Assembly: GCA_002292925.1 (NCBI GenBank)
Contig: DBCF01000300.1
Location: 1-30,813, forward strand
Origin: Roseiflexaceae bacterium UBA965
GTDB lineage: Bacteria > Chloroflexota > Chloroflexia > Chloroflexales > Roseiflexaceae
Length of the DNA: 30,813 nucleotides
Reading direction: 5' to 3'
The notes below the pieces were generated by a model. That model saw only the letters and a list, made by a program, of their open reading frames with translations, ran no database searches and was not told the DNA's origin. The translations under genes were made by a program, and so were the position numbers. Positions within the stretch are counted from its first letter, which is position 1. Every line of letters starts with the position of its first letter. Positions 15,558-23,783 of the stretch are shown here, piece after piece.

Positions 15558-16472
15558 ATGCGTGGATTGCCATGGCGCAATATCGGGTGGGGATTATTGG
15601 CGGTGCTGGTCATCGTCGGGATTATTTTTCGTGAGCCGATTGTATTCAACGTCAAATTGCTCAATGTGGCGCGTATCGGCAAAGCCTATTATGAGGAATA
15701 CCCGTTTATCACCAAGAACATCGCCTATGGTGGCGCCGATCATCAGCGACTCGACGTCTATCGCCCCGAAACACCTGGTAATTACCCGGTAATCATCTAC
15801 ATCCATGGTGGTGGCTGGAACAGTGGCGACAAAGAGTTATACGCCCTCGTTGCCCAAAAACTAGTCCCACTAGGCATGGTGGTGGTGGTTCCCACCTACA
15901 AACTCCACCCCGATGCCACCTACCCTAGCATGATTGACGATGTGGCAGCGGCAGTGAGTTGGACCATCGAAAATGTCGATCAATATAGTGGCAATCCCCA
16001 ACGCATCATCCTCGGTGGCCAATCGGCTGGGGCCCAACTGAGTGCCATGGCGTTTATGGATGCTTCGGTCCTTGCCAAATATCAGCATAGTAGTGCCGAG
16101 ATTTGTGGCTATTATGGTATCAGCGGTGTGTATGATATCAACGCCCAGTTCGCCTTTGAGCAATCGTATGGTCGCCCCGCCCCAGTGATGACGGCAGTGA
16201 TGGGTGGCCAAGCCAATTTCACCGCCACCTCACCGACCAACTATATTCGTGCCGATTTGCCACCAATGCTCTTTATTCACGGTGATGCCGACGAAACCGT
16301 GCCGCTGCAAATGTCCCAAGATTTCGTGGCTGCCCTGCAAAAAGCCGGTGTCAACGCCGACCTGCGTGTCTACCCCGAGCGTGGCCATTCGGAGTTGTTG
16401 TTTTATACGTTGACCCAAAACCCAGGGCAGTTAATTACCGATGTGGTTGAATTCGCCAATCAATGCCCCTAA
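15558..16472 (+). CDS. Membrane-anchored alpha/beta-hydrolase esterase (BD-FAE/HSL-like)
   Basis: The 304-residue protein begins with a hydrophobic anchor (about residues 7-23) and carries the alpha/beta-hydrolase fold. The oxyanion motif is YIHGGGWNSGDKELY, the nucleophile elbow is GGQSAGAQ (Ser), the acid lies in FIHGDADETVP (Asp), and the histidine in ERGHSELLF. This arrangement is typical of small carboxylesterases related to bacterial feruloyl/acetyl-xylan esterases and kynurenine formamidase. The substrate is unknown; an ester near the membrane outer face is plausible. The start at 15558 lies behind a purine-rich stretch (AAAGAGAGTGAG); an in-frame ATG at 15498 would precede the likely promoter. 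It may be unrelated to the sugar operon upstream. Confidence 0.85.
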   Translation: MRGLPWRNIGWGLLAVLVIVGIIFREPIVFNVKLLNVARIGKAYYEEYPFITKNIAYGGADHQRLDVYRPETPGNYPVIIYIHGGGWNSGDKELYALVAQKLVPLGMVVVVPTYKLHPDATYPSMIDDVAAAVSWTIENVDQYSGNPQRIILGGQSAGAQLSAMAFMDASVLAKYQHSSAEICGYYGISGVYDINAQFAFEQSYGRPAPVMTAVMGGQANFTATSPTNYIRADLPPMLFIHGDADETVPLQMSQDFVAALQKAGVNADLRVYPERGHSELLFYTLTQNPGQLITDVVEFANQCP

Positions 16473-16527
16473 TTGGGCTTGTGACGTGGATGATTGTAGT
16501 CCCACGCATAATCACAGGTGATTAGAA

Positions 16528-16995
16528 TTAATCCGTGTTAAACGCGAGTGACGTTGAGATGGGTGCGTTGGCATAAAAACGCCGTTGGGTACGCGTCAAT
16601 TGTCCGAGTTCGGGGGCACGCATCAGCGTTGCCCCCGTTGTCGTATGTAACCATACCCGCCGCCACTTCCGGCTGGGAATGAGTGGCTCACAGGGGGTGA
16701 CGTCAGCGAGTTGCAGTCCCACATAGTACTGCTGTGCACGGGGGTGGTCTGGTTGGTGTGGGCAACACACTTGACGTAATCCTAGTGTGTAATCGGTGAT
16801 GCGTGCGTAATAGCCGATATGCCAAGCCATGGTGGGGTGCCATTTGGGCAAGTAGGCCGCCAAATAGTCGGCGCCATAGGCAAGTGCGGCATGAGCGATG
16901 GGGATGTGATAGTGCTGGGTGTGCAAGAGTGTTGCTAAATCTGCACGGGTTTTGATAATCCCAATTAATACCGTCGCATCATCTGGAACATTCAT
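16528..16995 (-). CDS. Conserved small protein of unknown function
   Basis: The 155-residue soluble protein opens with DATVLIGIIKTRADLA and holds WHIGYYARI, CCPHQPDHPRAQQYY and, near the end, IPSRKWRRVWL, followed by TTGATLMRAPEL. From memory this layout (arrival of YYA..., DHPRA..YY and IPSR.WRR) is shared by a family of bacterial hypothetical proteins that I cannot link to a function. The start at 16995 follows AAAGGAA with 6-base spacing; the ATG 15 bases farther upstream lies inside that ribosome binding site region. It sits 54 bases downstream of the UvsE-like gene on the same strand and probably shares its promoter, so a role connected with DNA repair is possible but unproven. It converges on the esterase gene with 55 bases between stop codons. 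Confidence 0.75.
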   Translation of the reverse strand: MNVPDDATVLIGIIKTRADLATLLHTQHYHIPIAHAALAYGADYLAAYLPKWHPTMAWHIGYYARITDYTLGLRQVCCPHQPDHPRAQQYYVGLQLADVTPCEPLIPSRKWRRVWLHTTTGATLMRAPELGQLTRTQRRFYANAPISTSLAFNTD

Positions 16996-17049
16996 AATGG
17001 TTCCTTTCATTTATTATTTTTGGTGCCTGCCCTTAGGGTGCGCGCATGA

Positions 17050-17835
17050 CTACGCAGTGATCCCACGCATCCATGCGACTAACTCTGGCGCATGCTGCGC
17101 AATCGCGTGCTGGAATTGCGTGAGCGCCACGGGGCCAGCTCCCACTTCGAGTTCACAATCTGCGCACATACCCGCATGTTTGATGCTCCGTAACAGCCAA
17201 ATCCCACTGGCAACATCGAGATAATCACTGTGTGCGCCATGCCCGCCGGCGGTGGTAGTGGTGCGAGTGGTGTGTGGGCTACTCAGATGTAGTAATGCGG
17301 GGCGTAATTGCCAGGTGTTGATGCTCGCCACTGCGGCTTCGATGGGCTGGTACGGCCACGGCGCCTGTTGATGATAATGCAACCAATCAAAGACAATCGG
17401 TAATTCGACACTCGTGGCATTGGCCAAGAATTCACCAAAATCTCCATGGGTGTATTCAATCGCCAAAAAATGGCGTACTGCCACCGGTAAATGGCTGAGG
17501 GTACGGCGTTGTGTGTCGTGCCAGGTCGGCACATGACAGACAATCACACTGTCAACGGCCGCACACGCCACAAAAAACGCCGCTATTCGCTCAAATGTCG
17601 TAATCAATTGTTGGGGGTGGGCAATCGGGGCATGCACCACCAAGCGTAATTGATGGGTTGCGATGAGTTGCCCAATCAATTGGTACATCGCGTGTGGTAA
17701 TGGCGCAATCATTTGGAGCGGAATCCGGCATAGTTGTTGGTTGCGGGCCACTGCCGCCAAACAGCGCGCATGCCACCAGGTGGCACAATCACCACGGGTG
17801 GGGTTGGGGAATATTGCCGTGCCCATGCGAATCAT
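17050..17835 (-). CDS. Divergent UvsE-like (UV damage endonuclease family) TIM-barrel protein
   Basis: The 261 residues align with UV damage endonuclease from start to end by motif order: MIRMGTA (MIRLGYP in UvsE), LRLVVHAPIA (RLSMHPGQY), FLAIEYTHGDF (LALENDER), LPIVFDWLHYH (VPVVVDTLHH), RPALLHLSSP (RPKVHLASQ), GAHSDYL, and a final ADCELEVG (ADVMVEAKGK). Metal-binding His, Asp and Glu are largely kept, but the N-D after the Glu, the Lys before the substrate-side His, and the late EAK are altered. It may be a repair nuclease with changed specificity or another xylose-isomerase-like barrel enzyme. The start ATG at 17835 has GGAG six bases ahead; a GTG at 17847 is an alternative. A good promoter (TTGATT-17-TATACT) lies upstream. 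Confidence 0.7.
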   Translation of the reverse strand: MIRMGTAIFPNPTRGDCATWWHARCLAAVARNQQLCRIPLQMIAPLPHAMYQLIGQLIATHQLRLVVHAPIAHPQQLITTFERIAAFFVACAAVDSVIVCHVPTWHDTQRRTLSHLPVAVRHFLAIEYTHGDFGEFLANATSVELPIVFDWLHYHQQAPWPYQPIEAAVASINTWQLRPALLHLSSPHTTRTTTTAGGHGAHSDYLDVASGIWLLRSIKHAGMCADCELEVGAGPVALTQFQHAIAQHAPELVAWMRGITA

Positions 17836-17880
17836 GTCGTGCTCCACATCCTACGGTGACGCAGTATTCAACATGGGTGT

Positions 17881-17909
17881 AGTATAGCGTGGTTTTTTGA
17901 GGAAATCAA
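17881..17909 (-). promoter_or_regulatory. Promoter of the UvsE-like operon
   Basis: On the minus strand TTGATT (17909-17904) and TATACT (17886-17881) have a 17-base spacer. The leader to the start codon at 17835 would be about 40 bases. Confidence 0.6.
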
Positions 17910-17923
17910 CACAAATGTGCTAA

Positions 17924-18727
17924 TTACCATAATGTTTTTTGCATGGTGCGTTGGGCTGGACCCCATGCCACACAATCGTGTGGTGGTAGCGCAGTAATCG
18001 TGCGGAAGTATTGTTGGCAATCATGCATATGCAACACCGTGTGGATGCTCCGCACGGCTATCTCTGGACTGTTTGCTTCACGCGATAAATGCGCCAACCA
18101 CACATCGCGGGGTTGTTTGTCTTGACCGACCTGCGCCAACAACGCGCCTGTCTGGATGTTGTCGAGATGCCCGGTGGGGCTGGCGATGCGCAATTTAAGC
18201 GAGTGATCATAACTCGACAGCCGCAAGCGCTCGCGGTCGTGATTCGCTTCAATCACAATTAATTGGGCTGCCTGCAAAAAAGGGATAAGGATTGGTTGCC
18301 ATTCACCTAAATCAGTCGCAATCGCCGCCGTAATCTGGTCATGACTAATTTGTACTGCAATTGGTGCCACTGCGTCATGACTAACTGCCATCGCTTGGAT
18401 GGCAATGCCGGCAATCAGGGTGGGGTGCATGTAGTCGAGGTGATGGACGGTTACTGTGGGAGGGATATTAATCTTTTGGGCGGTAGCTGCCATGGTGTAG
18501 ATGGGGATGCGGTAGCGCTTGGCGAGCGCTCCCGCACTGGTGGTATGGTCGCCATGTTCGTGGGTCACGATAATCCCCAATAAGTGTTCGGGGAGCGTGC
18601 CAAAGCGGGCACAGCGCGCCAAGATAGTTTTTTGGGGGAGCCCCGCATCAACCAACAATGCGCCAACAGGAGTTTGAATCAAGCAAGCGTTGCCTGTGCT
18701 CCCCGATGCCAACGACACAACCTGCAT
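17924..18727 (-). CDS. Metallo-beta-lactamase-fold hydrolase (YycJ/WalJ-like)
   Basis: The 267-residue protein starts MQVVSLASGSTGNACLI, with the SGSxGN motif of the YycJ/WalJ group, followed by LLVDAGLP and the zinc motif THEHGDHTTSAGAL (HxHxDH). Later ligands are SHDAVAP and a conserved acidic residue in ATDLGEW, with EANHDRERL further on and a final WLAHLSREANSPE histidine. Members are cytosolic metal-dependent phosphodiesterase- or nuclease-like hydrolases; WalJ itself is thought to link DNA replication and cell-wall control, but its exact substrate is not settled. The start at 18727 follows AAAGGGG. It lies 25 bases after the PLP enzyme gene, probably in the same operon. Confidence 0.88.
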   Translation of the reverse strand: MQVVSLASGSTGNACLIQTPVGALLVDAGLPQKTILARCARFGTLPEHLLGIIVTHEHGDHTTSAGALAKRYRIPIYTMAATAQKINIPPTVTVHHLDYMHPTLIAGIAIQAMAVSHDAVAPIAVQISHDQITAAIATDLGEWQPILIPFLQAAQLIVIEANHDRERLRLSSYDHSLKLRIASPTGHLDNIQTGALLAQVGQDKQPRDVWLAHLSREANSPEIAVRSIHTVLHMHDCQQYFRTITALPPHDCVAWGPAQRTMQKTLW

Positions 18728-18752
18728 GCCAACCCCTTTGATTGCGGAATAA

Positions 18753-19961
18753 TCAGGCAATAACGGTTAATGCCTGTGCCATATCACCTTGAATATCTTC
18801 GCAGGCTTCGATGCCCACCGACATGCGGATTAGTCCATCCGAAATCCCGCGGGCTTGTCGTTCGGCCGGTGATAGTCCTCGATGTGACGCCAAGGCCGGT
18901 ACACTAATCATGGTGTAGATATCACCGAGTGTACTCGCCGGTAATACCAATTCCAAGGCATTTGCAAACGTGGCTAATCTTTCGGGTTGGCGTAACTCAA
19001 ACGCCAACATTGCGCCATACTTGCCATTGAGCGTACGTTGGGCTACTGCATAATCGGGGTGCGTTGCCAAGCCAGGGTAATGCACCTGCGCCACAGCGGG
19101 GTGATTTGCCAGCCATTGGGCAATGACAGCGGCATTGGCACATTGGCGTTCAACTCGGAGTGACATTGTTTTCATGCCGCGCAAAATCTGCAGGGCTTCA
19201 AATGGTCCAAGTACCATTCCCAAGGTGGCATTGATATGCCGCAACGGCCCCATATAGGCTTCGTCACGTACGACGACCAACCCACCGGTAGCGTCGCCAT
19301 GCCCACTAAAGTATTTGGTAGCACTATGCGCCACAAAGTCGATACCGAGCGTCAATGGTTGCTCGACGATGGGGGTGGCAATGGTATTGTCGACTACGGT
19401 GCGCGCCCCACAGGCCTGGGCGCGTTGGGCAATGGCGGCCATATCGACCACCCGAAACAGCGGGTTGGATAACTGCTCGGCATAAATAATATCGGGCTGG
19501 TGGGTGGCAATCGCCGCATCGAGCGCACGCAGATCAGTGAAGTCGCAAGTAACGATTGCGACCCCGTATGGTGCAAAAAAATCACGCAAGAGTACCGTTG
19601 TAGCACCATACATATCGCGGGCGGCCAAAATACATTTGATAGGGTGTCTTAATGACGCGCCTGCCGCCAAAATAGCGGTGTAGATCGCGGACATGCCCGA
19701 GGCCGTGGTCAACGCACCCGCACCGGCTTCGGCAGCAGCTGCGGCGACTTCGAGGGCTATATTGGTGGGGTTGCCATTGCGGCCATAGGCATAGCCTTCG
19801 CCACCGAGGGCTGCATCGAATGCCCCCATATCTTCGTGGAAATACGTGGTTGAGGTATAGAGTGGCGTGGTGGTTGGTTGCCCTGGTTGTACGGGTAACC
19901 GTTCGCCTGCATGTACCATGCGGGTAGTATATTGCCAACGAGGATTGTATTTTGGTGCCAC
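18753..19961 (-). CDS. Trans-sulfuration-family PLP-dependent enzyme (cystathionine synthase/lyase or methionine gamma-lyase-like)
   Basis: This cytosolic enzyme belongs to the Cys/Met metabolism PLP family, which makes or breaks C-S bonds in homocysteine, cystathionine and methionine. The 402 residues show YAYGRNGNPT (the phosphate-contact Tyr-Arg segment), GALTTASGMSAIYTAIL, VVDNTIATPI (Asp against the pyridine nitrogen) and SATKYFSGHGDATGG with the Schiff-base lysine. The GHGD after it is reminiscent of methionine gamma-lyase, while other members read GHSD; the exact reaction cannot be fixed. The start is a GTG at 19961, seven bases after AGGAAGGA; an upstream in-frame ATG lies beyond the promoter. 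An extended -10 (TGG-TATACT) is at 19995-20003. The metallo-hydrolase gene follows. Confidence 0.9.
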   Translation of the reverse strand: MAPKYNPRWQYTTRMVHAGERLPVQPGQPTTTPLYTSTTYFHEDMGAFDAALGGEGYAYGRNGNPTNIALEVAAAAAEAGAGALTTASGMSAIYTAILAAGASLRHPIKCILAARDMYGATTVLLRDFFAPYGVAIVTCDFTDLRALDAAIATHQPDIIYAEQLSNPLFRVVDMAAIAQRAQACGARTVVDNTIATPIVEQPLTLGIDFVAHSATKYFSGHGDATGGLVVVRDEAYMGPLRHINATLGMVLGPFEALQILRGMKTMSLRVERQCANAAVIAQWLANHPAVAQVHYPGLATHPDYAVAQRTLNGKYGAMLAFELRQPERLATFANALELVLPASTLGDIYTMISVPALASHRGLSPAERQARGISDGLIRMSVGIEACEDIQGDMAQALTVIA

Positions 19962-19994
19962 TGCACATTCCTTCCTGACATAATGATGCCCCCA

Positions 19995-20003
19995 AGTATA
20001 CCA
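19995..20003 (-). promoter_or_regulatory. Extended -10 promoter of the PLP-enzyme operon
   Basis: Minus-strand TGG-TATACT lies 34 bases before the GTG start at 19961. The -35 region is weak, as expected for extended -10 promoters. Confidence 0.5.
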
Positions 20004-20193
20004 TATTAAGAACTTAGCACACGATAACAATGGAATTTGTTGTGCTGTTAACGCTGATTTACTTGATGAAAATCACTAAATATCCGAATGTAGATGTATT
20101 GGTAGCTATGTTTTGGAGTCAAAAAAATTTAATCAAAGCATAACATAAACACTGTCTACTGTTGATATGTTTGTTATATAGTTCACATAGTAT
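20004..20193. other. AT-rich spacer between the PLP operon and the MITE
   Basis: About 190 AT-rich bases without a coding frame. They probably contain the original upstream region of the ABC transporter operon, now pushed away from the gene by the element at 20194-20576. Confidence 0.4.
20188..20193 (+). repeat. Target site duplication, left copy
   Basis: TAGTAT directly precedes the left terminal inverted repeat of the element; the same six bases directly follow the right one. Confidence 0.7.
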
Positions 20194-20576
20194 CAATACC
20201 TACGCCAAAATCCCACCCTGATCGTCATTCCATGCAGGGTGCCCGCACCCGGAGCGTGGAATCTCCCGAGGCGAGCCATAGGATAGGCACACGACGGGAG
20301 GTGTACGCTCGATAGGAAATTTCACGACCGTAGTCATGGAATGACGGGGAAAGGGGGAGCGACTCCGCACCCGGTGCCTACACTGTGCGCCATACGCTCG
20401 CGGAAAATAACGACTGCGGTTACTGTTGCACCAAAACACACGTGTGGTATTAAAATTACTTCTGCCGAAACTACACAATAAATTAAAATCAAAAATTGAT
20501 TGCATAATCTTAGCACTTGGGCATATCAATACATCGCGACACAACCAACGAGCGTCCTAGATTGGCGTAGGTATTG
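20194..20576. mobile_element. MITE-like non-autonomous element, 383 bp, 15-bp perfect terminal inverted repeats
   Basis: The ends are perfect 15-bp inverted repeats: CAATACCTACGCCAA at 20194-20208 and its complement TTGGCGTAGGTATTG at 20562-20576. They are flanked by the 6-bp direct repeat TAGTAT. The interior is clearly more GC-rich in its left two thirds than the surrounding AT-rich DNA. It has a second, internal inverted repeat of 12 bp (CGTCATTCCATG at 20223-20234 and CATGGAATGACG at 20335-20346), a CTCCCG/CGGGAG pair between those, and a direct repeat CCGCACCCGG (20243-20252 and 20365-20374). No transposase is encoded, so it must have been moved in trans. Its family cannot be named without matching ends to a full-length insertion sequence. 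Confidence 0.75.
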
Positions 20577-20582
20577 TAGTAT
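20577..20582 (+). repeat. Target site duplication, right copy
   Basis: TAGTAT, identical to 20188-20193, immediately outside the right terminal inverted repeat. It lies 50 bases before the start of the binding-protein gene. Confidence 0.7.
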
Positions 20583-20632
20583 ATGAACGAATGATATTTC
20601 ATGTACGTACAGATTTTTTACGAGGAGAACCC

Positions 20633-21937
20633 ATGTCAATCCGCAAAGAACTCTTGGCTCGTCGTCGGTTTTTGCAACTCAGCGCCTTTGTTGGTGCTGG
20701 TGCCGTAATCGCAGCTTGTGGTGCCACCGCACCCGAAGCGCCTGCTACCGAAGCCACTGTTGCCCCTGCAGCCGAAGCCACGATGGCTCCTGAAGCCACG
20801 ATGGCTCCCGAAGCTACCGCCGCTGTTGCCGAAGCCACCACCGCCCCAACTGCTGAGCCGATGTTGCCTCCTGCCCCAGCCCCCGGCCCGTTGTCAGCTG
20901 CTGATGCCGGTGGGATTGATGAGTTGATTGCCAAGGCCAAGGCCGAAGGCGAACTCAACGTAATTGCATTGTCCCACGACTGGTTGAACTACGGCGAAGT
21001 TATTTCTTCATTTGCCGCAAAATACGGCATCAAAGTCAACGAACTGAACCCAGACGCTGGTTCGGGTGATGAAATTGCTGCCATCAAAGCCAACGCCGGC
21101 AACACCGGTCCCCAGGCTCCTGACGTCATCGACGTCGGTTTTGCCTTTGGTCCTTCTTCCAAAGAAGCCAACTTGCTCCAACCCTACAAGGTGTCAACTT
21201 GGAGCGAAATTCCTGATTCACTCAAAGATGCCGATGGCTTCTGGTATGGCGCTTACTACGGCGTGTTGGCCATTGCCGTCAACAAAGACGTGGTTCCTGC
21301 GTCACCAGCCACCTGGTCAGATTTGCTCAAGCCCGAATACAAGGGTCAATTTGCCTTGACCGGCGATCCCCGTAGCTCAATCCTAGCCATCCAAACCATC
21401 TATGCTGCTGCCCAATCAAATGGTGGTAGCCTCGACGATGCCAAGCCAGGCCTCGAATTCTTTGCCAAGCTCAAAGAATCAGGCACCTTGATCGAAACCA
21501 TGGGCTCAACGGCGTTGTTCACCCAAGGTGAAACCCCGATTATGCCAATGTGGTCATTCTTGGCCCTCGGTATGCGCGACACCACTGCCGGTAACCCCGA
21601 AGTGGACGTCGTCATTCCTGAGCCAGTATTCGGTGGTGTGTATGTCCAAGCCATCAGTGCCTACGCCCCCCACCCACATGCTGCCCGTTTGTGGCAAGAG
21701 CACCTCTTCTCAGACGAAGTGCAATTGATTTGGGCCAAGGCCTATGGTATCCCCACCCGCTTCGGTGCCATGTTGAGCGCCAAGAAAGTCCCTGCTGACG
21801 TGTTGAGCAAGATTTCTTCAGTCGACTTGATGGCCAAGGCTATCTTCCCCAATGTGGCACAGTTGAATGCCTCAAAAACGGTCATCACCAAACAATGGGA
21901 CACCATCGTCAAAATGGAAATCACGAAGAAAGACTAA
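20633..21937 (+). CDS. ABC transporter extracellular solute-binding lipoprotein (family 1, Fe3+/polyamine/phosphonate type)
   Basis: The 434-residue protein is exported and lipid-anchored: a twin-arginine stretch (RRRFLQLS) precedes a hydrophobic segment and the lipobox VIAAC. A low-complexity linker rich in Ala, Pro, Thr and Glu, with tandem ATMAPE units, then spaces the ligand-binding domain from the membrane. That domain starts near EGELNVIALSHDWLNYG and shows the periplasmic-binding type II pattern seen in iron, polyamine and 2-aminoethylphosphonate binding proteins (APDVIDVGFAF, FWYGAYYGVLAIAVNKD, a W-x-D-L-L-KPEYKG segment). The ligand cannot be stated. The start at 20633 has GAGGAG five bases ahead. 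A 17-bp hairpin separates it from the permease genes. The MITE lies 56 bases upstream of the start. Confidence 0.9.
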   Translation: MSIRKELLARRRFLQLSAFVGAGAVIAACGATAPEAPATEATVAPAAEATMAPEATMAPEATAAVAEATTAPTAEPMLPPAPAPGPLSAADAGGIDELIAKAKAEGELNVIALSHDWLNYGEVISSFAAKYGIKVNELNPDAGSGDEIAAIKANAGNTGPQAPDVIDVGFAFGPSSKEANLLQPYKVSTWSEIPDSLKDADGFWYGAYYGVLAIAVNKDVVPASPATWSDLLKPEYKGQFALTGDPRSSILAIQTIYAAAQSNGGSLDDAKPGLEFFAKLKESGTLIETMGSTALFTQGETPIMPMWSFLALGMRDTTAGNPEVDVVIPEPVFGGVYVQAISAYAPHPHAARLWQEHLFSDEVQLIWAKAYGIPTRFGAMLSAKKVPADVLSKISSVDLMAKAIFPNVAQLNASKTVITKQWDTIVKMEITKKD

Positions 21938-21966
21938 TTTAGCGCTTCTTTTGTGACATAATCGAT

Positions 21967-22001
21967 AATTGCTCGCTGAGGGTTACCCTCAGCGAGCAAT
22001 T
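21967..22001 (+). terminator. Strong hairpin between binding-protein and permease genes (attenuator)
   Basis: A 17-bp perfect inverted repeat (21967-21983 with 21985-22001) around a single central T forms a very stable stem with an effective loop of a few bases. The following bases are TCTGCAA, so the U-tract is weak. This position and form fit partial termination or 3' end protection that keeps the binding protein more abundant than the permeases, as known in many importer operons. Confidence 0.7.
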
Positions 22002-22048
22002 TCTGCAATAAAATTACAGACCGTTATTTTGAAATAAAAGGGGACGTC

Positions 22049-22936
22049 ATGGCCAATGGAGCCGCACAGACATGGTGGCGCCAGATTGAATGGCGCAGGG
22101 TTGGCGTGAGCTTGACCGTTGCGCCGTTTTTGTTGTTTGCCGTGTTGTTTATGATTTTGCCTGCGGGTTCATTACTCATCGAAAGCTTTCGCAATGCCCA
22201 AGGGCAGTGGACGTTGGCCAATTTTGCTGATATGAATGACCCGATGATTATCGAAGCCTATGCCATGAGTTTGCGGATTAGTATTACTACGGCAATTATC
22301 GGTGCCATCCTCGGATTGCTTGTCGCCTATGCGATTACCGTGGGTGGTTTGCCACGTGGGATTCGTACTGCGATCTTGACCTTTAGTGGCGTGGCGTCAA
22401 ATTTTGCCGGGGTGCCGTTGGCATTTGCCTTTGTGGCTACACTAGGTCGTACCGGGATTGTGACCGCGTTGCTTACCCAATTAGGCATTAACCTCTACAA
22501 AAACGGCTTTAATTTGTACTCGTATGCGGGATTAGTCCTTGTCTACGTCTACTTCCAATTCCCGTTGATGGTGCTCGTGATGACACCTGCACTCGACGGG
22601 CTCCGCCGTGAATGGCGCGAAGCGAGTGCAATTTTGGGGGCCAATACCGCCCAATACTGGCGCCATGTAGCCTTGCCGATTTTGATGCCGGCGATTTTGG
22701 CAGGGATGGTGTTGTTGTTTGGTAATGCCTTTGGTGCTTTTGCTACCGCTTATGCTTTGACGGGTGGTACGTTCACGATGGTGACCAATGTCATCGCCCA
22801 AGAAATGAGCGGCGATGTGCTCCACAACGAAGCGCTGGCCTATGCCTTGGCCACGGGGATGATTGTGATTATGACCATCACGATTGGCACGTATACTTTG
22901 CTCCAACGCCGTGCTGAGCGTTGGTTACGCGCCTAA
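22049..22936 (+). CDS. ABC transporter permease, subunit 1
   Basis: The 295-residue inner-membrane protein has about six hydrophobic segments and the cytoplasmic EAA loop (REASAILGANTAQYWRHVALP), which docks to the ATPase. It belongs to the BPD_transp_1 type with the spermidine/putrescine and iron importers. The start follows AAAAGGGGAC. The second permease gene begins 12 bases after its stop, so the two are surely co-transcribed and form the transport channel together. Confidence 0.92.
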   Translation: MANGAAQTWWRQIEWRRVGVSLTVAPFLLFAVLFMILPAGSLLIESFRNAQGQWTLANFADMNDPMIIEAYAMSLRISITTAIIGAILGLLVAYAITVGGLPRGIRTAILTFSGVASNFAGVPLAFAFVATLGRTGIVTALLTQLGINLYKNGFNLYSYAGLVLVYVYFQFPLMVLVMTPALDGLRREWREASAILGANTAQYWRHVALPILMPAILAGMVLLFGNAFGAFATAYALTGGTFTMVTNVIAQEMSGDVLHNEALAYALATGMIVIMTITIGTYTLLQRRAERWLRA

Positions 22937-22948
22937 CAGGAGGATGCG

Positions 22949-23740
22949 ATGTTTCGTCGATTTTGGCCGTGGCTATGGGTAAGCCTTGGCGTGTTGTATT
23001 TCTTTTTGCCAATTTATGCCACGTTTGTCTTTTCACTCAAAGCCAAAAAAGGCATTTTTTCGTTGATTGCGTATGACAAAGTCTTTGCAGACCCCCGATT
23101 TGGGTCAAGCTTCATGTTTTCAACACAAATGGCCTTGCTGACGATTTTTTGTTGTATGGTGCTTCTCATTCCTACCTTGACCGTATTGCATTTGTTTTTG
23201 CGTCGCTTGCGCCCGATTGTCGAATTTATGGCGCTTGTGCCCTTTGTCATCCCCAGTGTGGTGTTGGTATTTGGCTATTTGCGCGTATTTGCCCGCCCAC
23301 CCTTGTCGTTGACCAATACCACCCTCGGCACCTATGGGTTGCTCCTCGCTGGCTATATGGTGTTGTCGATGCCCTATATGTATCGTTCGATTGATGCCGG
23401 TTTGCGTGCCATTGATTTGCGCACGTTGGTTGAGGCGTCGCAAAGCCTTGGGGCTGGGTGGTTGACTATTTTTGTGCGGGTCATATTCCCCAATATTCGG
23501 GTAGCGGTCCTCAATGGCTCGTTTGTGACTTTTGCAATTGTGATTGGTGAACTTACATTGGCGCGCTTTATGCTCGGGAATGCGGTGGCGTTTGCCCCCT
23601 ATCTTGCCGAAATCGGTCGGGCTCGTGCCTATGAACCCGCTGCTATTACCGTGTTGAGTCTGTTGTTGACGTGGGGGATTGTCATGATTATGCAATTCCT
23701 TGGGCGCAATACGACTGCCACAATTGCCGGTCCACGATAG
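22949..23740 (+). CDS. ABC transporter permease, subunit 2
   Basis: The 263-residue protein has six hydrophobic segments and its own EAA loop (VEASQSLGAGWLTIFVRVIFP). It is the second half of the channel for the solute captured by the upstream lipoprotein. A perfect AGGAGG box precedes the start codon. The ATPase gene begins 43 bases downstream. Confidence 0.92.
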   Translation: MFRRFWPWLWVSLGVLYFFLPIYATFVFSLKAKKGIFSLIAYDKVFADPRFGSSFMFSTQMALLTIFCCMVLLIPTLTVLHLFLRRLRPIVEFMALVPFVIPSVVLVFGYLRVFARPPLSLTNTTLGTYGLLLAGYMVLSMPYMYRSIDAGLRAIDLRTLVEASQSLGAGWLTIFVRVIFPNIRVAVLNGSFVTFAIVIGELTLARFMLGNAVAFAPYLAEIGRARAYEPAAITVLSLLLTWGIVMIMQFLGRNTTATIAGPR

Positions 23741-23783
23741 GCACGTTATTTTCACTAATACTATTGTCAACAAGGAATCCAAT

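Noticed and set aside
20200..20544. 114-codon minus-strand frame inside the MITE
   Set aside because: It has no transposase motif (no DDE pattern, no HTH), spans the internal repeats, and looks like chance coding.
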